Shown one piece after another: positions 1-13,554 of a stretch of 64,000 nt of DNA (position 1 is the stretch's first letter; the number at the start of each line of letters is the position of its first letter). The stretch is from Pseudomonadota bacterium (GTDB lineage Bacteria > Pseudomonadota > Alphaproteobacteria > Acetobacterales > Acetobacteraceae), in NCBI GenBank assembly GCA_021849425.1, contig JAJZSY010000011.1:21504-85503 (forward strand), read 5' to 3'. The notes under the pieces were generated by a model, which had not been told where the DNA came from, did not search any database, and was given only the letters and a program-made list of their open reading frames with translations. The position numbers were made by a program, and so were the translations under genes.

Positions 1-611
1 GGTCGAGGGCAGTTTCGAGAGTCCGGCGAAGCGGTCGCGCCGGGGCTGCCGGTGATCGAGAATGGCGACAAATGTGTGCTCGGCCCCGTGGCTCGACGTG
101 CCATCGAACAATGGCGGGTCGATGCCCTGCTTGCCGGCCTCGGCGGCCTGCAGAATGGTGCGGGTGTGCGCCATTGGGAACAATGTTCCGGGCGGCAGTT
201 TTTCGGTGCGCCCCTGCGGAACGAGATAGGTCACCTCGCCGCCCTTCGGGCCCATCACGGCGGTGCCCTGATCCTGCACCTTCATCGAGGTGCCGTTGCC
301 CTGGCGGAGCATGAAGGTGAAGCGCCGACCATTCTTCGCCTCCCAGGTATCGTAGTCGCTGACAGTGCGGCTCAGCGTGCCGTCCTGGTTGCGGATCAGC
401 AAGGTCATTTTCTGGCTGACCGTGTAGGCGCCGCAGGTGTTGCGGACGTCGAACACAAGGCGGCCGGTGGCGCCGGTGACGGAATGGCCGCGGACCTTGG
501 AAAGCGTCAGCGTGTATCTGGCATTCTGCCCGACCAGATGGATGGGCGCGCCGGCTGAGGCAACGGCGGGAAGGGCAAGTGCGGCGAGCAGGGCCGCAAC
601 GGGCAGAGTTT

Positions 612-615
<4 letters not shown>
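1..615 (-). CDS. EipB-like (DUF1849) periplasmic envelope protein, 3' end outside window
   Basis: I translated 205 codons on the minus strand; the gene runs off the left edge. The protein opens with a signal peptide ([21 protein letters not shown]) and continues with a beta-rich region holding [30 protein letters not shown] and FPMAHT. These resemble the DUF1849/EipB family, whose members fold as a periplasmic beta-spiral and support envelope integrity in alphaproteobacteria. The Cys in RNTCGAY would be the first of the conserved disulfide pair; the second lies beyond the edge. The ATG overlaps the uvrB stop (ATGA), so the two are probably co-transcribed. Family assignment is from memory of the motifs. 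Confidence 0.72.
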
Positions 616-2795
<2,180 letters not shown>

Positions 2796-2826
2796 GCGGA
2801 TGCGGTCCGGGTTCAGCCGTGCGGGG

Positions 2827-3297
2827 TCAGGACTTCTTCGACTCGACGAGATGCTTCATCTCGTCCATCGCCTCGGAGAAGCGCTTGTTCAGCGTCTCCA
2901 CCGCATCGTGGCTGGAGCGCTGGATGAGATCGCCGAGATCGCGCATGTTGGCGACGGCGCTTTCATAGGCGTTCTTGAGCAGCTCGGCCTGTTTCGCCGC
3001 GCGATCCTGCGAGCCGGTCACGGAGGCGAGGCCGCGCAGCTCCTCGGAGAGTTCGGTCATGGTTTTCTGCATGATCTCCATGTGCCGGCGGGCGACCGCC
3101 TGGGCCCCCTCAAGGGCGACGCGATTGGCTTCCGACAGCGCCTCGAGATTGCGGCGATAGGCGGCGAGCACGACCTCGACATCCGCCATGGCGGGAAGCT
3201 TCATCGCGCTGAACGCCTTGGTGAAGTCGAAATCCGGCAGGAAGGATGGCATCGCGCCATGTTCGGCGCCGTGCTTGGATTTGGGGGATTCGGCCAT
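2827..3297 (-). CDS. Phasin family protein
   Basis: A 156-residue mostly helical protein of the phasin type. Phasins coat polyhydroxyalkanoate granules and control their size. Typical features are the central [20 protein letters not shown] segment, followed by [12 protein letters not shown] and a long amphipathic helix ending [16 protein letters not shown] chose the ATG at 3297 because AGGAGAGGAG lies just upstream; a longer reading from 3327 has no such site. No PHA synthase lies nearby, although an acetoacetyl/hydroxybutyryl-CoA enzyme is found at 13.7 kb. Confidence 0.88.
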   Translation of the reverse strand: MAESPKSKHGAEHGAMPSFLPDFDFTKAFSAMKLPAMADVEVVLAAYRRNLEALSEANRVALEGAQAVARRHMEIMQKTMTELSEELRGLASVTGSQDRAAKQAELLKNAYESAVANMRDLGDLIQRSSHDAVETLNKRFSEAMDEMKHLVESKKS

Positions 3298-3390
3298 GGA
3301 ACGACTCCTCTCCTTGAGATGGGGCATCGATGAGCGGCAGATCGCGCTGCCGCCATAACTCTAGACCCGGCGCCACGGAATCGCGAGGGC

Positions 3391-4038
3391 TTATATGCCC
3401 TCCGCCGGGTCAGCCGAAAGGTCAGGCTCAGGGGTGAAGCTGGCATCGTCACCGGGGTCGGCGGCGAGCGGGCGGGTGCCGTTGAGCTGGAGGGCGGCCT
3501 GCTCGGCGCGGGTCAGGGCGGTGTCGAGGGCGGCCATCGTCGCCGAGAGATCCTCGCTGTCGTCACGCAGCCAGGCTCGCAAGGTCCAGGCCCAGACGGC
3601 GAGCAGCCCGCGCTTGCGCAGGGCGCCGCGCAGCCCGGCGGCGGAGACGCCGGCACCTTCCAGCATCCAGCCCATCGAGGCGAGATTGGCGCGGGCGAGC
3701 CAGCAGGCGAGCAGCGGGTCGGTCGGGACATGGCGCAGCAGGGCAATGACGCCGGCGCGATGCTGCTGGAGGAAATCGATGCGGCGCATGACGATGTCGA
3801 ACAGCCGGTCGCGCACCGCGCCATCCGATGCCGCACCGTGCAGGGCGTGCATGTCGGCAAGCCGGCCGAAACGGGCGAGGATCATCCCGGTGCAGGCGAA
3901 ACTGCGGCGGGCGCGATCAAGATCGAGCCCGCCATGCCGGGCGGCGGCGGCGGCGGTGACCCGGCGCCACCCCTGGCTGGCGCCGAGATCGAAGGCGGCG
4001 GCGACCAGATCCTGTTCGAAACGTTCCGTGCTGCTCAT
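3391..4038 (-). CDS. COQ9-like / TetR-fold protein beside coq7
   Basis: A 215-residue protein starting MSSTERFEQDLVAAAFDLGASQGW. The N-terminal half looks like a degenerate TetR-type helix-turn-helix (GWRRVTAAAAARHGGLDLDRARRSF), and the C-terminal part is an all-helical domain. COQ9 proteins have a TetR fold and present lipid substrate to COQ7; this gene lies directly downstream of coq7 on the same strand, 70 bases away. That context favours COQ9 over a DNA-binding regulator. The reading frame extends upstream to 4278, but the extension is Arg-rich and overlaps coq7, so I start at 4038. Confidence 0.72.
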   Translation of the reverse strand: MSSTERFEQDLVAAAFDLGASQGWRRVTAAAAARHGGLDLDRARRSFACTGMILARFGRLADMHALHGAASDGAVRDRLFDIVMRRIDFLQQHRAGVIALLRHVPTDPLLACWLARANLASMGWMLEGAGVSAAGLRGALRKRGLLAVWAWTLRAWLRDDSEDLSATMAALDTALTRAEQAALQLNGTRPLAADPGDDASFTPEPDLSADPAEGI

Positions 4039-4108
4039 GGGTGCAGATGTAGGATGGCGGGGCCGTGCTGCCAACCGCCCTGCCCCGCCGGCAATGCCAC
4101 GCTGCGGA

Positions 4109-4657
4109 TCAGACCCGTTCGCTGATCGCGATCGCGGCGCGGCAGCCGGCGCGGATCGCCCCCGAGAGCAGGCGATAGAACGGCGCCTGCTCCGCCTCGT
4201 TGGCGAGGCCGATGTCGCGGTGTTCCAGCTCTTCCTGGCGGAAGGTCTCGATCGTCGCGGAAAGTTCGGGCTCGGCATCGCCCAGGCGGTCGCGCTGGGC
4301 GGCGTAATGCGCGTCGATGGTTTCCTCGACGGCGACGGTGCAGGCCATCGCGGCGCGCGGGCCCATCGCCGCGGTGGCGGCGCCGAGGGCGAAGCCGGCG
4401 ATGCGCCAGAGCGGCAGCAGCGCGGTCGGGCGCACCCGGCGCTCGCCGACCAGGCGGGAGAACGTGTCGAGATGGACCTGCTCCTGCGCCTTCATGTGGC
4501 GCAGCGTGTCGCCATGGCGGCCGCGGCCGAGCACGGCGAGCTGGCCGGCATAGATCTGCTTGGCGCCGAACTCGCCGGCATGGTCGACCCGGATCATGCG
4601 GGCGATTTCCGCGCGCGGCGGACGATCGCCGGGGAGATAGTCGATGTCTGTGCTCAT
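4109..4657 (-). CDS. coq7: Demethoxyubiquinone hydroxylase COQ7
   Basis: This di-iron membrane-associated hydroxylase catalyses the penultimate step of ubiquinone synthesis, 6-hydroxylation of demethoxyubiquinone. The 182-residue protein has the repeated helix pairs of the family with iron ligands visible in DHAGEFGA, KAQEQVHLDTF, ETIDAHYAAQ and EELEHRDIG. Its start overlaps the dsbB stop by four bases, and the COQ9-like gene follows. The length is normal for the short bacterial form. Confidence 0.93.
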   Translation of the reverse strand: MSTDIDYLPGDRPPRAEIARMIRVDHAGEFGAKQIYAGQLAVLGRGRHGDTLRHMKAQEQVHLDTFSRLVGERRVRPTALLPLWRIAGFALGAATAAMGPRAAMACTVAVEETIDAHYAAQRDRLGDAEPELSATIETFRQEELEHRDIGLANEAEQAPFYRLLSGAIRAGCRAAIAISERV

Positions 4658-5130
4658 GCGTTGCTCCGTTTCTCACGGAAGATATGCGCGCTTGCCGCCA
4701 GCGCCACCACCAGCGACCAGATCAGGTCCATCGTCGCGAAGGACACCGGCAGGAAGGGGATGAGAAACACCGGCGCGTCGCACGAGGCGGAGGGGCGGAG
4801 CGGCAGGTTGGCGCCGAAGGACGGCGGCGGCGCGTTGCATTCCGGCAGCGGGCTCTTCCACCAGTGCTGCTCGGCGCCGACATGGACGAAGGCGATCGCC
4901 ACGTTGACGAAGAGCGCGAGGGCGGCGAGGCCGATCAGCACCCGGGCCGGCAGGCGCGGCAGGATCGCCGCGAGGATCCCGAGGGCGGCGGCGATGCGCC
5001 AGGGCCAGCGCTCGATATAGCAGAGCGGGCACGGGATCATCCGCAGCACGTCCTGGGCGAAATAGGCGGTGCCGAGGGCGGCGAAGGCGGCAAGGGCGAG
5101 AAACAGGCCATAACGCCGGTGCGATGTCAT
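4654..5130 (-). CDS. Disulfide bond formation protein DsbB family
   Basis: A 158-residue inner-membrane protein with four hydrophobic helices. The periplasmic loops carry the PCPLCYIERWP active-site pair and a second pair of cysteines (in PLPECNAP and SASCDAP). DsbB reoxidises DsbA and hands electrons to quinone, which suits a gene immediately upstream of the ubiquinone gene coq7. The coding regions overlap by four bases (ATGA), indicating translational coupling. Confidence 0.9.
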   Translation of the reverse strand: MTSHRRYGLFLALAAFAALGTAYFAQDVLRMIPCPLCYIERWPWRIAAALGILAAILPRLPARVLIGLAALALFVNVAIAFVHVGAEQHWWKSPLPECNAPPPSFGANLPLRPSASCDAPVFLIPFLPVSFATMDLIWSLVVALAASAHIFREKRSNA

Positions 5131-5224
5131 GCTGCGGATATGCCGGAGGGGCTGGCGGCGCGCAATCCGGCGGGGCGCAGGCCGGGCATCACGATCAGTG
5201 GCGCCGGTGCCCCCGCCGGGCGGT

Positions 5225-5694
<470 letters not shown>

Positions 5695-5698
<4 letters not shown>

Positions 5699-8604
5699 GC
5701 TGTGTCTCCTCGTGGATTGGTGATGCCGCGCGGATCGCCGAGATGGCGCACGAAGGACGTGCGGACGACGGCGGCCTGCGCCTCCATCGTGGCGATGATC
5801 CCGTCGAAATCAAGCGCGCCGGCGGCGGCGAGAATGGGGGCTAGGGCTGATTTCGGAGATTCGGGGCGGGGATCGGCGAGGCCGGTGATGCGGCGCATGG
5901 CCTGCACGGCGCGATACCAGCGATCGGCCGCGGCGAGCGCGCCGGCCTCGTCGGGGGCGAGCGCGCCGCAGGCTTCGAGGGCCGCGAGCGCCTCGGCGGT
6001 GCGCTGGCGGAACCGCGCGGGCTGGCCGCGGAAATGGACGAGTTGCAGCGCCTCGGCGATGAAGCCGAGCTCCATCATGCCGCCGGCGCGGTGCTTGAGG
6101 TCGAACGGGCCGGCGGGCGGGGCGTCGCGCGCGAGGCGGGCGCGCATCGCCACCGTATCCGCGCGGGTGGTCGCGGGCGGGACATCGCGCGCGAGGGCGG
6201 CGCGGAGTTCGGCATCGACCACCGGCGCGAAACCGCGGGTGGCGGCGAGCACACGCGCGCGGGTCAGCGCCAGGCGTTCCCAGGTCCAGGCTTCCTCGGC
6301 GTGGTAGCGGCGGAAGGCGGCGCGCGAGACGGCGACCGGCCCCTTGTTGCCGGACGGGCGGAGCCGCATGTCGACCGCGTAGATCGCCCCCTCGGCGCCG
6401 GGAGCGGTGATGGCGGCGACCAGCGCGTGCGCGAGGCGCGAGAAATACTGGCTCGGCGGCAGGCGGGCGGCGGCGGCTTCGGGCGGGTGGTCGTAGATCA
6501 GCATCAGGTCGAGATCGGAGCCGGGCTGCATCTCGCGCGCGCCGACCCGCCCGAGCGCGACGATGGCGAAGCGCCCGCCCCGCACCCGGCCGTGGCGGGC
6601 GGCGAAATCTGCCATCACCCGGGGCAGCAGGGCGGCGAGCGCGGCATCGGCGAGATCGGTCCGCCAGGTCGAGGCCTGATCGGCGTCGATCCGGCGTTCC
6701 AGTGTCGCGACCGCGAGGTGGAATTCCTCGCGCCGGACGAAGCGGCGCAGCGTGTCGAGCGCGGTTTCGAGATCGGCGGCGTCGCGCAGCAGGCGGCGCA
6801 GCGCGGGGCCGGGACGGGTGAAGCGGGCGACCGGGGCGAGCAGCGCATCGAGCGCGCCGGGATGGGTGGCGAGATGATCGGCGAGCGGCGGCGCGGCGCC
6901 GAGAACGGTCGCCAGCCGGTCGAGCAGCGCGGGGTTGTGCTGGAACAGCGAGAGCAGGCTGACGCCGGCGCTCTGGCGTTCCAGCATCCGGTCGAACCGG
7001 CGGAAGGCGAGATCGGGATCGGGCTGGCCGCCGAGGGCGCGCAGCAGCGCCGGCAGGATGGAATCGAGCAGTTCGCGGGCGCGCGCGGTGCGCAGCGCCG
7101 GCAGCGTGCCGTTGCGCCAGAGCCGGAGCCTGACCGCGAGATGTTGCGGATCGGCGAAGCCGAGCGTCCGCGCCTGCGCGGCGAAGGCGGCGGGGGCGGC
7201 GCCGGACTCGCCGGGATCGGGCGCGCCATCCTCGTCGCGGCCCGGATCGGCGTCGAAGAAATCGGCGAAGAGGGCGTTCACCGTCTCGCAGAGCGCATCG
7301 AGCCAAGCTGCGAAGCGCGCGGCGTCCGGCATGTTCATGAAGGTGGCGAAGCGGGCGAGGCCGGCCTCGGTCTCGGGCAGGGTGTGGGTCTGGCGATCCT
7401 CGACCATTTGCAGCCGGTGCTCGATCTGGCGGAGCGCGCGATAGGCGGCGGCGAGGTCGCGCGCGGCGGCGCGCGGCAGGTGGCCAGCGGCGGCGAGCGC
7501 GCGCAGGGCCGGCAGCGTGGCCGGGATGCGCAGCGCCGGCTCGTGCCCGCCCCAGACCAGTTCCAGCGTCTGCACGATGAACTCGATTTCGCGAATGCCG
7601 CCGCGGCCGAGCTTGACGTCGCGCCCGGCGATGCGGCCCGGGGCGTCGCGGCGGCGCTGGTCGATCCGCCGCTTCATCTCGTGGATTTCGGCGACCGCGG
7701 CGAAATCGAGATTGCGGCGCCAGATGAAGGGGCGGATCTGCTCGAGGAAGGACGCGCCGAACGCGCGGTCGCCGGCGACCGGCCGGGCCTTGGAAAACGC
7801 GGCGCGCTCCCACGTGCGGCCCTGGCTTTCATAGTAGCTGAGGGCGGCGGCGAGGCTTATGACCGGCGGGGTGGCGGCGGGATCGGGGCGCAGGCGCAGA
7901 TCGACGCGGAAGACCATGCCATCCGCATCGCGCTCGGTGAGCAGCGGGACGAGATCGCGCGCGAGACGCGCCATGGCGGATTGCGAATCGTCCCGGTAAA
8001 CGGAAGATGAAGGATCGAACAGCAGCACGAGGTCGATATCGCTCGAATAGTTCAACTCGCGCGCGCCGAGCTTGCCCATGCCGAGCACAGCGAAGCGGCT
8101 CGCCCGTTCGGGATCGGCCGGATCGGGCAGGCTGATGGTGCCGCGCGCGTGCAGGTGGCGCAGCAGATGGCGCAGCGCGAGGCCGATACTGGCATCGGCA
8201 AGGTCGGACAGCGCGGCGGTCACCTGCTCGACGCTCCAGGCGCCGGAGAGATCGGCCAGCGCGATGGCCAGCGCGGCACGCCGCTTGGCCTCGCGCAGGG
8301 CACGGCCGATCGCGGCGCGGGTGGCGAGCGGGTCGGCATCGCGCAGCAGGGCCAGCGCCTCGGCCATCACGGCGCCGGCGCCCTCGGCGAGCACGCGCGG
8401 CGGGATGTCGGGTTCGCGCAGGGCGAGATGGGCGAGATGCGGGGCGTTGCCGCCGAGACAGTCGAGCAGGGCGCGGCCGGGTGCCGCATCGGCGAAATGT
8501 CGCGCGGCGGGGCCGATCGCGGCGAAGTCCGCCGCGAACGACGCGGCGGCGCGCGTATCGGCGGGCGGCGGAAATCCGGGGGCCGGCGGCAGGAACTCGT
8601 TCAT
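5695..8604 (-). CDS. glnE: Bifunctional glutamine synthetase adenylyltransferase/deadenylase
   Basis: GlnE adjusts glutamine synthetase activity by adding or removing AMP, in response to PII. The 969-residue protein has two nucleotidyltransferase domains: the N-terminal de-adenylylase domain with YSSDIDLVLLFD (about 186-197) and the C-terminal adenylylase domain with GSDLDLMLIYD (near 693). Each is followed by a helical GlnD-type domain. The length matches the family. It diverges from the AsmA-like gene with only 17 bases between the start codons. Confidence 0.96.
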
Positions 8605-8621
8605 GCGGCCGGGAGTGTTCG

Positions 8622-11600
8622 ATGAGGCGGCGGCTGCGTCAAGCCGGGCGGGTCGCCGGGCATGTCGGCCATCACGGCGCGCGGCTGGCGGGCACGCTGG
8701 TGCTGGTTGTGCTGTTGCTGCTGGGGGTCGCGGCCTGGCGGCTCGGTCAGGGGCCGGTGGACCTGCCGCCGCTCGCCGCCCGGATCGGGGCGGCGGTGAG
8801 CGCCGCCGAGCCGGGACTGACCGTCACGGTGGGGCGCGCCGGGCTGGCCTGGGAAGGGTTCCGGCGCGGCGGCGCGCCGATCGACCTGCGCCTGGCCGAC
8901 ATTGTCATCCGCAACCGCTCGGGGGCGGTGACGGCGCGAATCTCGACGCTGCGGGTGCGGCTCGGCCTGGCCGCGCTCATTCGCGGCGCGATCGCGCCGG
9001 TCAGCATCGTCGCCCATCAACCCGCCATCGTGTTCCGCCCCGCCTTGCAGCCGGCGAGCGGGCTGGCGACGCCGCCGGTCGCGATCGGGGCGCTGCTGAC
9101 CCTCATTTCGCAATCGCCGCGGACCGGCCGGCTCGATCTCGCCGATCTGCGGCGCATCCGCATCACCGGCGCGCATGTCGCCATCGAGGCGGCGGGCGCG
9201 TTGCCCGGGCTTGCGGCGAACGATGGCGCGCTGGTCTTCACCCGCCGAAAGGACGGGCGGATGAGCGGCACCGCGCGCGCCGATTTCCGCCATGGCGGCG
9301 AGACGATCCCGCTGGTTCTCACGATCGTCGGCGAGGCCGGCGCGGGGCGGGTGACGGCGCTGCTCGGGCCGTTCGATCCGGCGCGGCTGATCCTGCCCGG
9401 CAGCCCGTTCGCGGCGGTCGATCTGCCGGTGATGGTCGCGGCCTCGTGGCCGGTGGGGCGGTTCGGCACGCCGGAACTCGATCTCGGCGTGAGCGCTGGC
9501 GGCGGGAGCATCGCCGCGGGAACCGGGCAGGTGCCGCTCACCGGCCTGCAGGCCCACGCGGTAGCGACGCGGGACGAGGTGAATCTGCGCGGCGCGCGGA
9601 TCGGTCTTGCCGGGGCGGGCGGCGCGGCGGGGCCGGTGGTGCGGCTGCACGGCCGCATCGCGCTGCGCGGCGCCCTGCCCGCCACGCTCGACGCGGCGAT
9701 CGACCGCTTCGATGCCACCGACCTGCCGCGCGACTGGCCGCAGGGCGTGCTGGCGGATGCGCGGCGCTACGTCACCCGGCACATCACCGCCGGGGTGGCG
9801 CGGGATGGGCGGTTCCACGCCATGTTCGATCTCGCGACCGGCGCGCTCGCACCGGGGGCGGCAACCGGCAGCTTCGCCGCGCGCAATGTGCGGCTCGACT
9901 GGTTCCCCGGCGCGCCGCCGATGACGGGGCTGGCCGGAACGCTGCACTTCACCGCGGATGACGCGCTCGACATCGACGCGACGGCGGGCCGGCTCGGCGA
10001 TCTCGCGCTGCGCGGGCACATGCGGATCACCACGCTCAGCCGGCACGACCAGACGGCGATCATCGACGCCCGTGCGGCCGGCGGGCTCGCCGATGCGCTG
10101 GCGCTGCTGCGCGCCCCGCCGCTCAGGCTGGCGGCGGGCAGGTTGCGGCTGGACAAGGCGAGCGGGCGGGTGTCGGCGCGGATCGAGGCGAAGGTGCCGC
10201 TGATCCGCCGGCTGGCCCTGGCCGATATCACGATCAGGGCAACGGCGGGGCTGGCGGCGCTGCATCTGCCGCTGCCCTTCGCCGGGCTCGCGCTCGAGGA
10301 CGGCAGCGCGGCGCTGGAGGTCGATCCGCACCATCTGGCGCTGCATGGCAGCGGAAGCGTCGCGGCGACCGCGACGCGCTTCACCGCTTCCATGGCGCTG
10401 CCGGGCGGGCCGCTCACGCTGGTCGCGCAGGCGGACCCGACGCGGAAGGCGCTGGCGCGGCTCGGCATGCCGGTTGCGGCGTGGCGGGCGGGGGCGGCAC
10501 CGCTCACCGTGACCTATCGCGACCGGGCGGGCGGCGGCGAGCTGGATATCGGCGCCGACCTGACCGGCACGACGCTCGCCGCGCCGGTCTTTGGCTGGCG
10601 CAAGGCGGCAGGGCAGCCCGGCCGGGCAACGCTGCGGATCGGGCTTGGCGGCGGCGCGTTCGGCGGGCTGGAATCGGCGCATCTGGAGGCGCCGGGCCTG
10701 CTGTTCGACGGGGTGCGGCAGGCCGGTGATCTGAGCATCGAGGCGGCGCGGCTCGGCGCGTTGCGGGGCAGCGGCACGCTGACGCCGCCGGCAGCGCCGG
10801 GCCGCCCGTGGCGGGTTTCGCTGGCCGGCGGAACGCTCGATCTCGCCGGGCTGGTCGCCCGCGCCCGCGCGCAGGCGGGCACCACCGCAGCACCCACCAA
10901 CCCCGCGCCGCGCCCCGCACCGCGCCCCGCATCGCCCGGCCCGGCCTGGCAGCTGCGCGCGCGGTTCGCCCATCTGCGCCTGCATGCCGCACCGGCGCCG
11001 CTGGCGGGGGCGACGGAGATCACCGCGACGGGAGCCGGCGCCCGCCTCGCCGGGTTGGAGGCGACACTGGCGCAGGCGCCGCGCAAGTCCGCGCGGCTGA
11101 ATTACCGCAGCACCGGCGGGATGACGCGAATCCGCCTCGACGCGCCGGATGCCGGCGCGCTGCTCGCGGCGGCGGGCGTGACCGGCGGGGTGAGACGCGG
11201 CACGCTGACGCTGGACGCGACGCGGCAAAACGGGCTGACGAAAGGGCGCCTCGGCATTGGCGATTTCCGGCTGACCGAGGCGCCGGTGATCGCGAAGGTG
11301 CTGCAGGCGCTGACCATTTACGGCATGCCGGCGGCGACGTCCGGCCCCGGCCTTGCGTTCACGAGGCTGGTCGCGCCGTTCACGATGAAAGGCCAGGTGG
11401 TGTCGCTCGGCGGGGCGCGGGCATGGTCGCCCTCGCTCGGGTTCACCGCCACGGGCCGGATCGATCTCGGGCAGAAGCGCTACGACCTCTCAGGCACGAT
11501 CGTGCCCGCCTATGCGCTGAACACCCTGCCCGGCCGGATTCCGCTGATCGGCCGGCTGTTCAGCCCGGAGAAGGGCGGCGGGCTGTTCGCCGCGCGCTAC

Positions 11601-11720
11601 ACCGTGGACGGGCCGTTCGGATCGCCACGGGTGATGGTCAACCCGGTCTCGGCGCTGGCGCCGGGATTCATTCGCGACCTGTTCGGCATCGGGCCGCCCG
11701 AGCCGAAATCAAAGCCTTGA
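8622..11720 (+). CDS. AsmA/YhdP-like (DUF3971) envelope protein
   Basis: A 1032-residue protein with one N-terminal membrane helix (about 21-42, LAGTLVLVVLLLLGVAAWRL) and a long periplasmic beta-rich body. The C-terminal third (KVLQALTIYGMPAATSGPGL, then LGQKRYDLSGTIVPAYALN) resembles the AsmA_2 domain found in YhdP-type proteins. This superfamily forms bridge-like grooves thought to move phospholipid between inner and outer membranes. A Pro/Ala-rich linker occurs near residues 755-775. I start at the ATG at 8622 because upstream sequence in frame overlaps glnE. Function is inferred from family. Confidence 0.8.
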   Translation: MRRRLRQAGRVAGHVGHHGARLAGTLVLVVLLLLGVAAWRLGQGPVDLPPLAARIGAAVSAAEPGLTVTVGRAGLAWEGFRRGGAPIDLRLADIVIRNRSGAVTARISTLRVRLGLAALIRGAIAPVSIVAHQPAIVFRPALQPASGLATPPVAIGALLTLISQSPRTGRLDLADLRRIRITGAHVAIEAAGALPGLAANDGALVFTRRKDGRMSGTARADFRHGGETIPLVLTIVGEAGAGRVTALLGPFDPARLILPGSPFAAVDLPVMVAASWPVGRFGTPELDLGVSAGGGSIAAGTGQVPLTGLQAHAVATRDEVNLRGARIGLAGAGGAAGPVVRLHGRIALRGALPATLDAAIDRFDATDLPRDWPQGVLADARRYVTRHITAGVARDGRFHAMFDLATGALAPGAATGSFAARNVRLDWFPGAPPMTGLAGTLHFTADDALDIDATAGRLGDLALRGHMRITTLSRHDQTAIIDARAAGGLADALALLRAPPLRLAAGRLRLDKASGRVSARIEAKVPLIRRLALADITIRATAGLAALHLPLPFAGLALEDGSAALEVDPHHLALHGSGSVAATATRFTASMALPGGPLTLVAQADPTRKALARLGMPVAAWRAGAAPLTVTYRDRAGGGELDIGADLTGTTLAAPVFGWRKAAGQPGRATLRIGLGGGAFGGLESAHLEAPGLLFDGVRQAGDLSIEAARLGALRGSGTLTPPAAPGRPWRVSLAGGTLDLAGLVARARAQAGTTAAPTNPAPRPAPRPASPGPAWQLRARFAHLRLHAAPAPLAGATEITATGAGARLAGLEATLAQAPRKSARLNYRSTGGMTRIRLDAPDAGALLAAAGVTGGVRRGTLTLDATRQNGLTKGRLGIGDFRLTEAPVIAKVLQALTIYGMPAATSGPGLAFTRLVAPFTMKGQVVSLGGARAWSPSLGFTATGRIDLGQKRYDLSGTIVPAYALNTLPGRIPLIGRLFSPEKGGGLFAARYTVDGPFGSPRVMVNPVSALAPGFIRDLFGIGPPEPKSKP

Positions 11721-11748
11721 CGCAAACGGCAGGAAGCATCCGCAAAGA

Positions 11749-11777
11749 TTGACTTGCCGAACGGCGCCCCATAGATC
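11749..11777 (+). promoter_or_regulatory. Candidate sigma70-type promoter for etfBA
   Basis: TTGACT at 11749-11754 and TAGATC at 11772-11777 are separated by 17 bases, 48 bases upstream of the etfB ATG. Seen by eye; no transcription data. Confidence 0.45.
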
Positions 11778-11824
11778 ATCCAACAGAGGACAGCGACGCG
11801 AAACGCCAAACCTGTGGAGTGACC

Positions 11825-12574
11825 ATGAAGCTGCTGGTGCCTGTGAAGCGTGTGGTTGATTACAATGTGAAGGTCCGGGTGAAATCGGATGGCAGCGGGG
11901 TCGAACTCGCGGGCGTGAAGATGTCGATGAACCCGTTCGACGAGATCGCGGTCGAGGAAGCGGTGCGGCTCAAGGAGAAGGGCATCGCCAGCGAAATTGT
12001 CGCGGTGTCGATGGGCGTGACGGCCTGCCAGGAGACGATCCGCACGGCGCTGGCGATGGGAGCCGACCGCGGCATCCTGGTCGAGACCGACGCCGAGTTG
12101 CAGCCGCTCGCGGTGGCGAAGATGCTCAAGGCGCTGGCCGCGCGCGAACAGACTGATCTCGTGATCATGGGCAAGCAGGCGATCGATGACGACATGAACG
12201 CCACCGGGCAGATGCTCGCCGCCCTGCTCGGCTGGCCGCAGGGCACCTTCGCGAGCAAGGTGGCGATCGCCGATGGCACGGTGACGGTGACGCGCGAGGT
12301 GGATGGCGGGCTGGAGACGGTCGCGCTCAAGCTGCCGGCGGTGGTCACGGCGGATCTGCGGCTCAACGAGCCGCGCTACGCCTCGCTGCCGAACATCATG
12401 AAGGCGCGCAAGAAGCCGATCGAGACGGTGAAGCCGGAGGATCTCGGCGTCGACCCGGCACCGCGGCTGACCACGCTGAACGTGGCCGAGCCGCCGCAGC
12501 GCAAGGCCGGGGTGAAGGTCGGCTCGGTGGCCGAACTCGTCGAGAAACTGCGCAACGAAGCGAAGGTGATCTGA
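11825..12574 (+). CDS. etfB: Electron transfer flavoprotein beta subunit
   Basis: EtfB pairs with EtfA to carry electrons from acyl-CoA dehydrogenases to the ETF:ubiquinone oxidoreductase. The 249-residue protein begins [20 protein letters not shown] and carries the signature [13 protein letters not shown] and the recognition-loop region [26 protein letters not shown] site precedes the ATG at 11825; a GTG two codons upstream is less likely. etfA follows after two bases. Confidence 0.96.
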   Translation: MKLLVPVKRVVDYNVKVRVKSDGSGVELAGVKMSMNPFDEIAVEEAVRLKEKGIASEIVAVSMGVTACQETIRTALAMGADRGILVETDAELQPLAVAKMLKALAAREQTDLVIMGKQAIDDDMNATGQMLAALLGWPQGTFASKVAIADGTVTVTREVDGGLETVALKLPAVVTADLRLNEPRYASLPNIMKARKKPIETVKPEDLGVDPAPRLTTLNVAEPPQRKAGVKVGSVAELVEKLRNEAKVI

Positions 12575-12576
12575 TC

Positions 12577-13512
12577 ATGGCTGAGGTTCTGGTTCTCATC
12601 GAGCACGATGGCGCGCATGTGAAGCAGCCGGCGCGCAGCGCGGTTGCGGCGGCGGCGAAGCTCGGCACGGTGCATGCGCTGGTCGCCGGCGACGGCGTAG
12701 GCGGCGCGGCTGCGGAAGCGGCGGCGATCGCCGGGGTGGACAAGGTGCTTGTCGCCGACAGCCCGGCGCTGGCGCACGCGCTGGCCGAGCCGCTGGCCGA
12801 GCTGATCGTCAAGCTTGCCGGCAATTACACGCATGTTCTCGCCGCCTCGACCGCGACCGGCAAGAACGTGATGCCGCGCGCCGCCGCCCTGCTCGACGTG
12901 CAGCCGATCAGCGACATCGCCGGTGTGGTGGATGCCGATACTTTCGTCCGCCCGATCTATGCCGGCAACGCGATGGCGACGGTGAAATCCGCCGACGCCA
13001 GGAAGCTGATCACCGTGCGGGCGGCGAGTTTCGATCCGGCCCCGGCCGAAGGCGGGACGGCGGCGATCGAGACGATCGAGGCCGGGGTGGATGCCGGCGG
13101 TTCGAGCTTCGTCGGCGCCGAGCTTTCCAAGAGCGAGCGGCCGGAGCTGACGGCGGCGCGGATCGTGATTTCCGGCGGGCGCGGCATGCAGAACGGCGAG
13201 AATTTCGGCAAGCTGCTCGATCCGGTCGCCGACCGGCTGGGTGCCGCGGTCGGCGCCTCGCGCGCGGCGGTCGATGCCGGGTTCGTGCCGAACGATTACC
13301 AGGTGGGGCAGACCGGCAAGATCGTCGCGCCGGATCTCTATATGGCGGTCGGCATTTCCGGCGCGATCCAGCATCTCGCGGGGATGAAGGATTCCAAGGT
13401 GATCGTCGCGATCAACAAGGACGAGGACGCGCCGATCTTCCAGGTCGCCGATTACGGCCTGGTGGGCGACCTGTTCACCGTGCTGCCGGAGTTGCAGAAG
13501 GAACTCGGCTGA
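12577..13512 (+). CDS. etfA: Electron transfer flavoprotein alpha subunit
   Basis: The FAD-carrying subunit of the electron transfer flavoprotein (311 residues). The C-terminal domain has the FAD-binding signature [20 protein letters not shown], then [20 protein letters not shown] and [16 protein letters not shown], all characteristic. It is translated directly after etfB and, with the hydroxyacyl-CoA dehydrogenase downstream, suggests a fatty-acid or butanoate oxidation neighbourhood. Confidence 0.97.
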   Translation: MAEVLVLIEHDGAHVKQPARSAVAAAAKLGTVHALVAGDGVGGAAAEAAAIAGVDKVLVADSPALAHALAEPLAELIVKLAGNYTHVLAASTATGKNVMPRAAALLDVQPISDIAGVVDADTFVRPIYAGNAMATVKSADARKLITVRAASFDPAPAEGGTAAIETIEAGVDAGGSSFVGAELSKSERPELTAARIVISGGRGMQNGENFGKLLDPVADRLGAAVGASRAAVDAGFVPNDYQVGQTGKIVAPDLYMAVGISGAIQHLAGMKDSKVIVAINKDEDAPIFQVADYGLVGDLFTVLPELQKELG

Positions 13513-13554
13513 ACGCGCGGGTTTGAACGACATCAAGGCGCCGGGCGGCCATGG

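Noticed and set aside
6034..8010. A 658-residue plus-strand open frame opposite glnE
   Set aside because: Shadow of glnE; rich in Gly, Arg and Glu with no domain.
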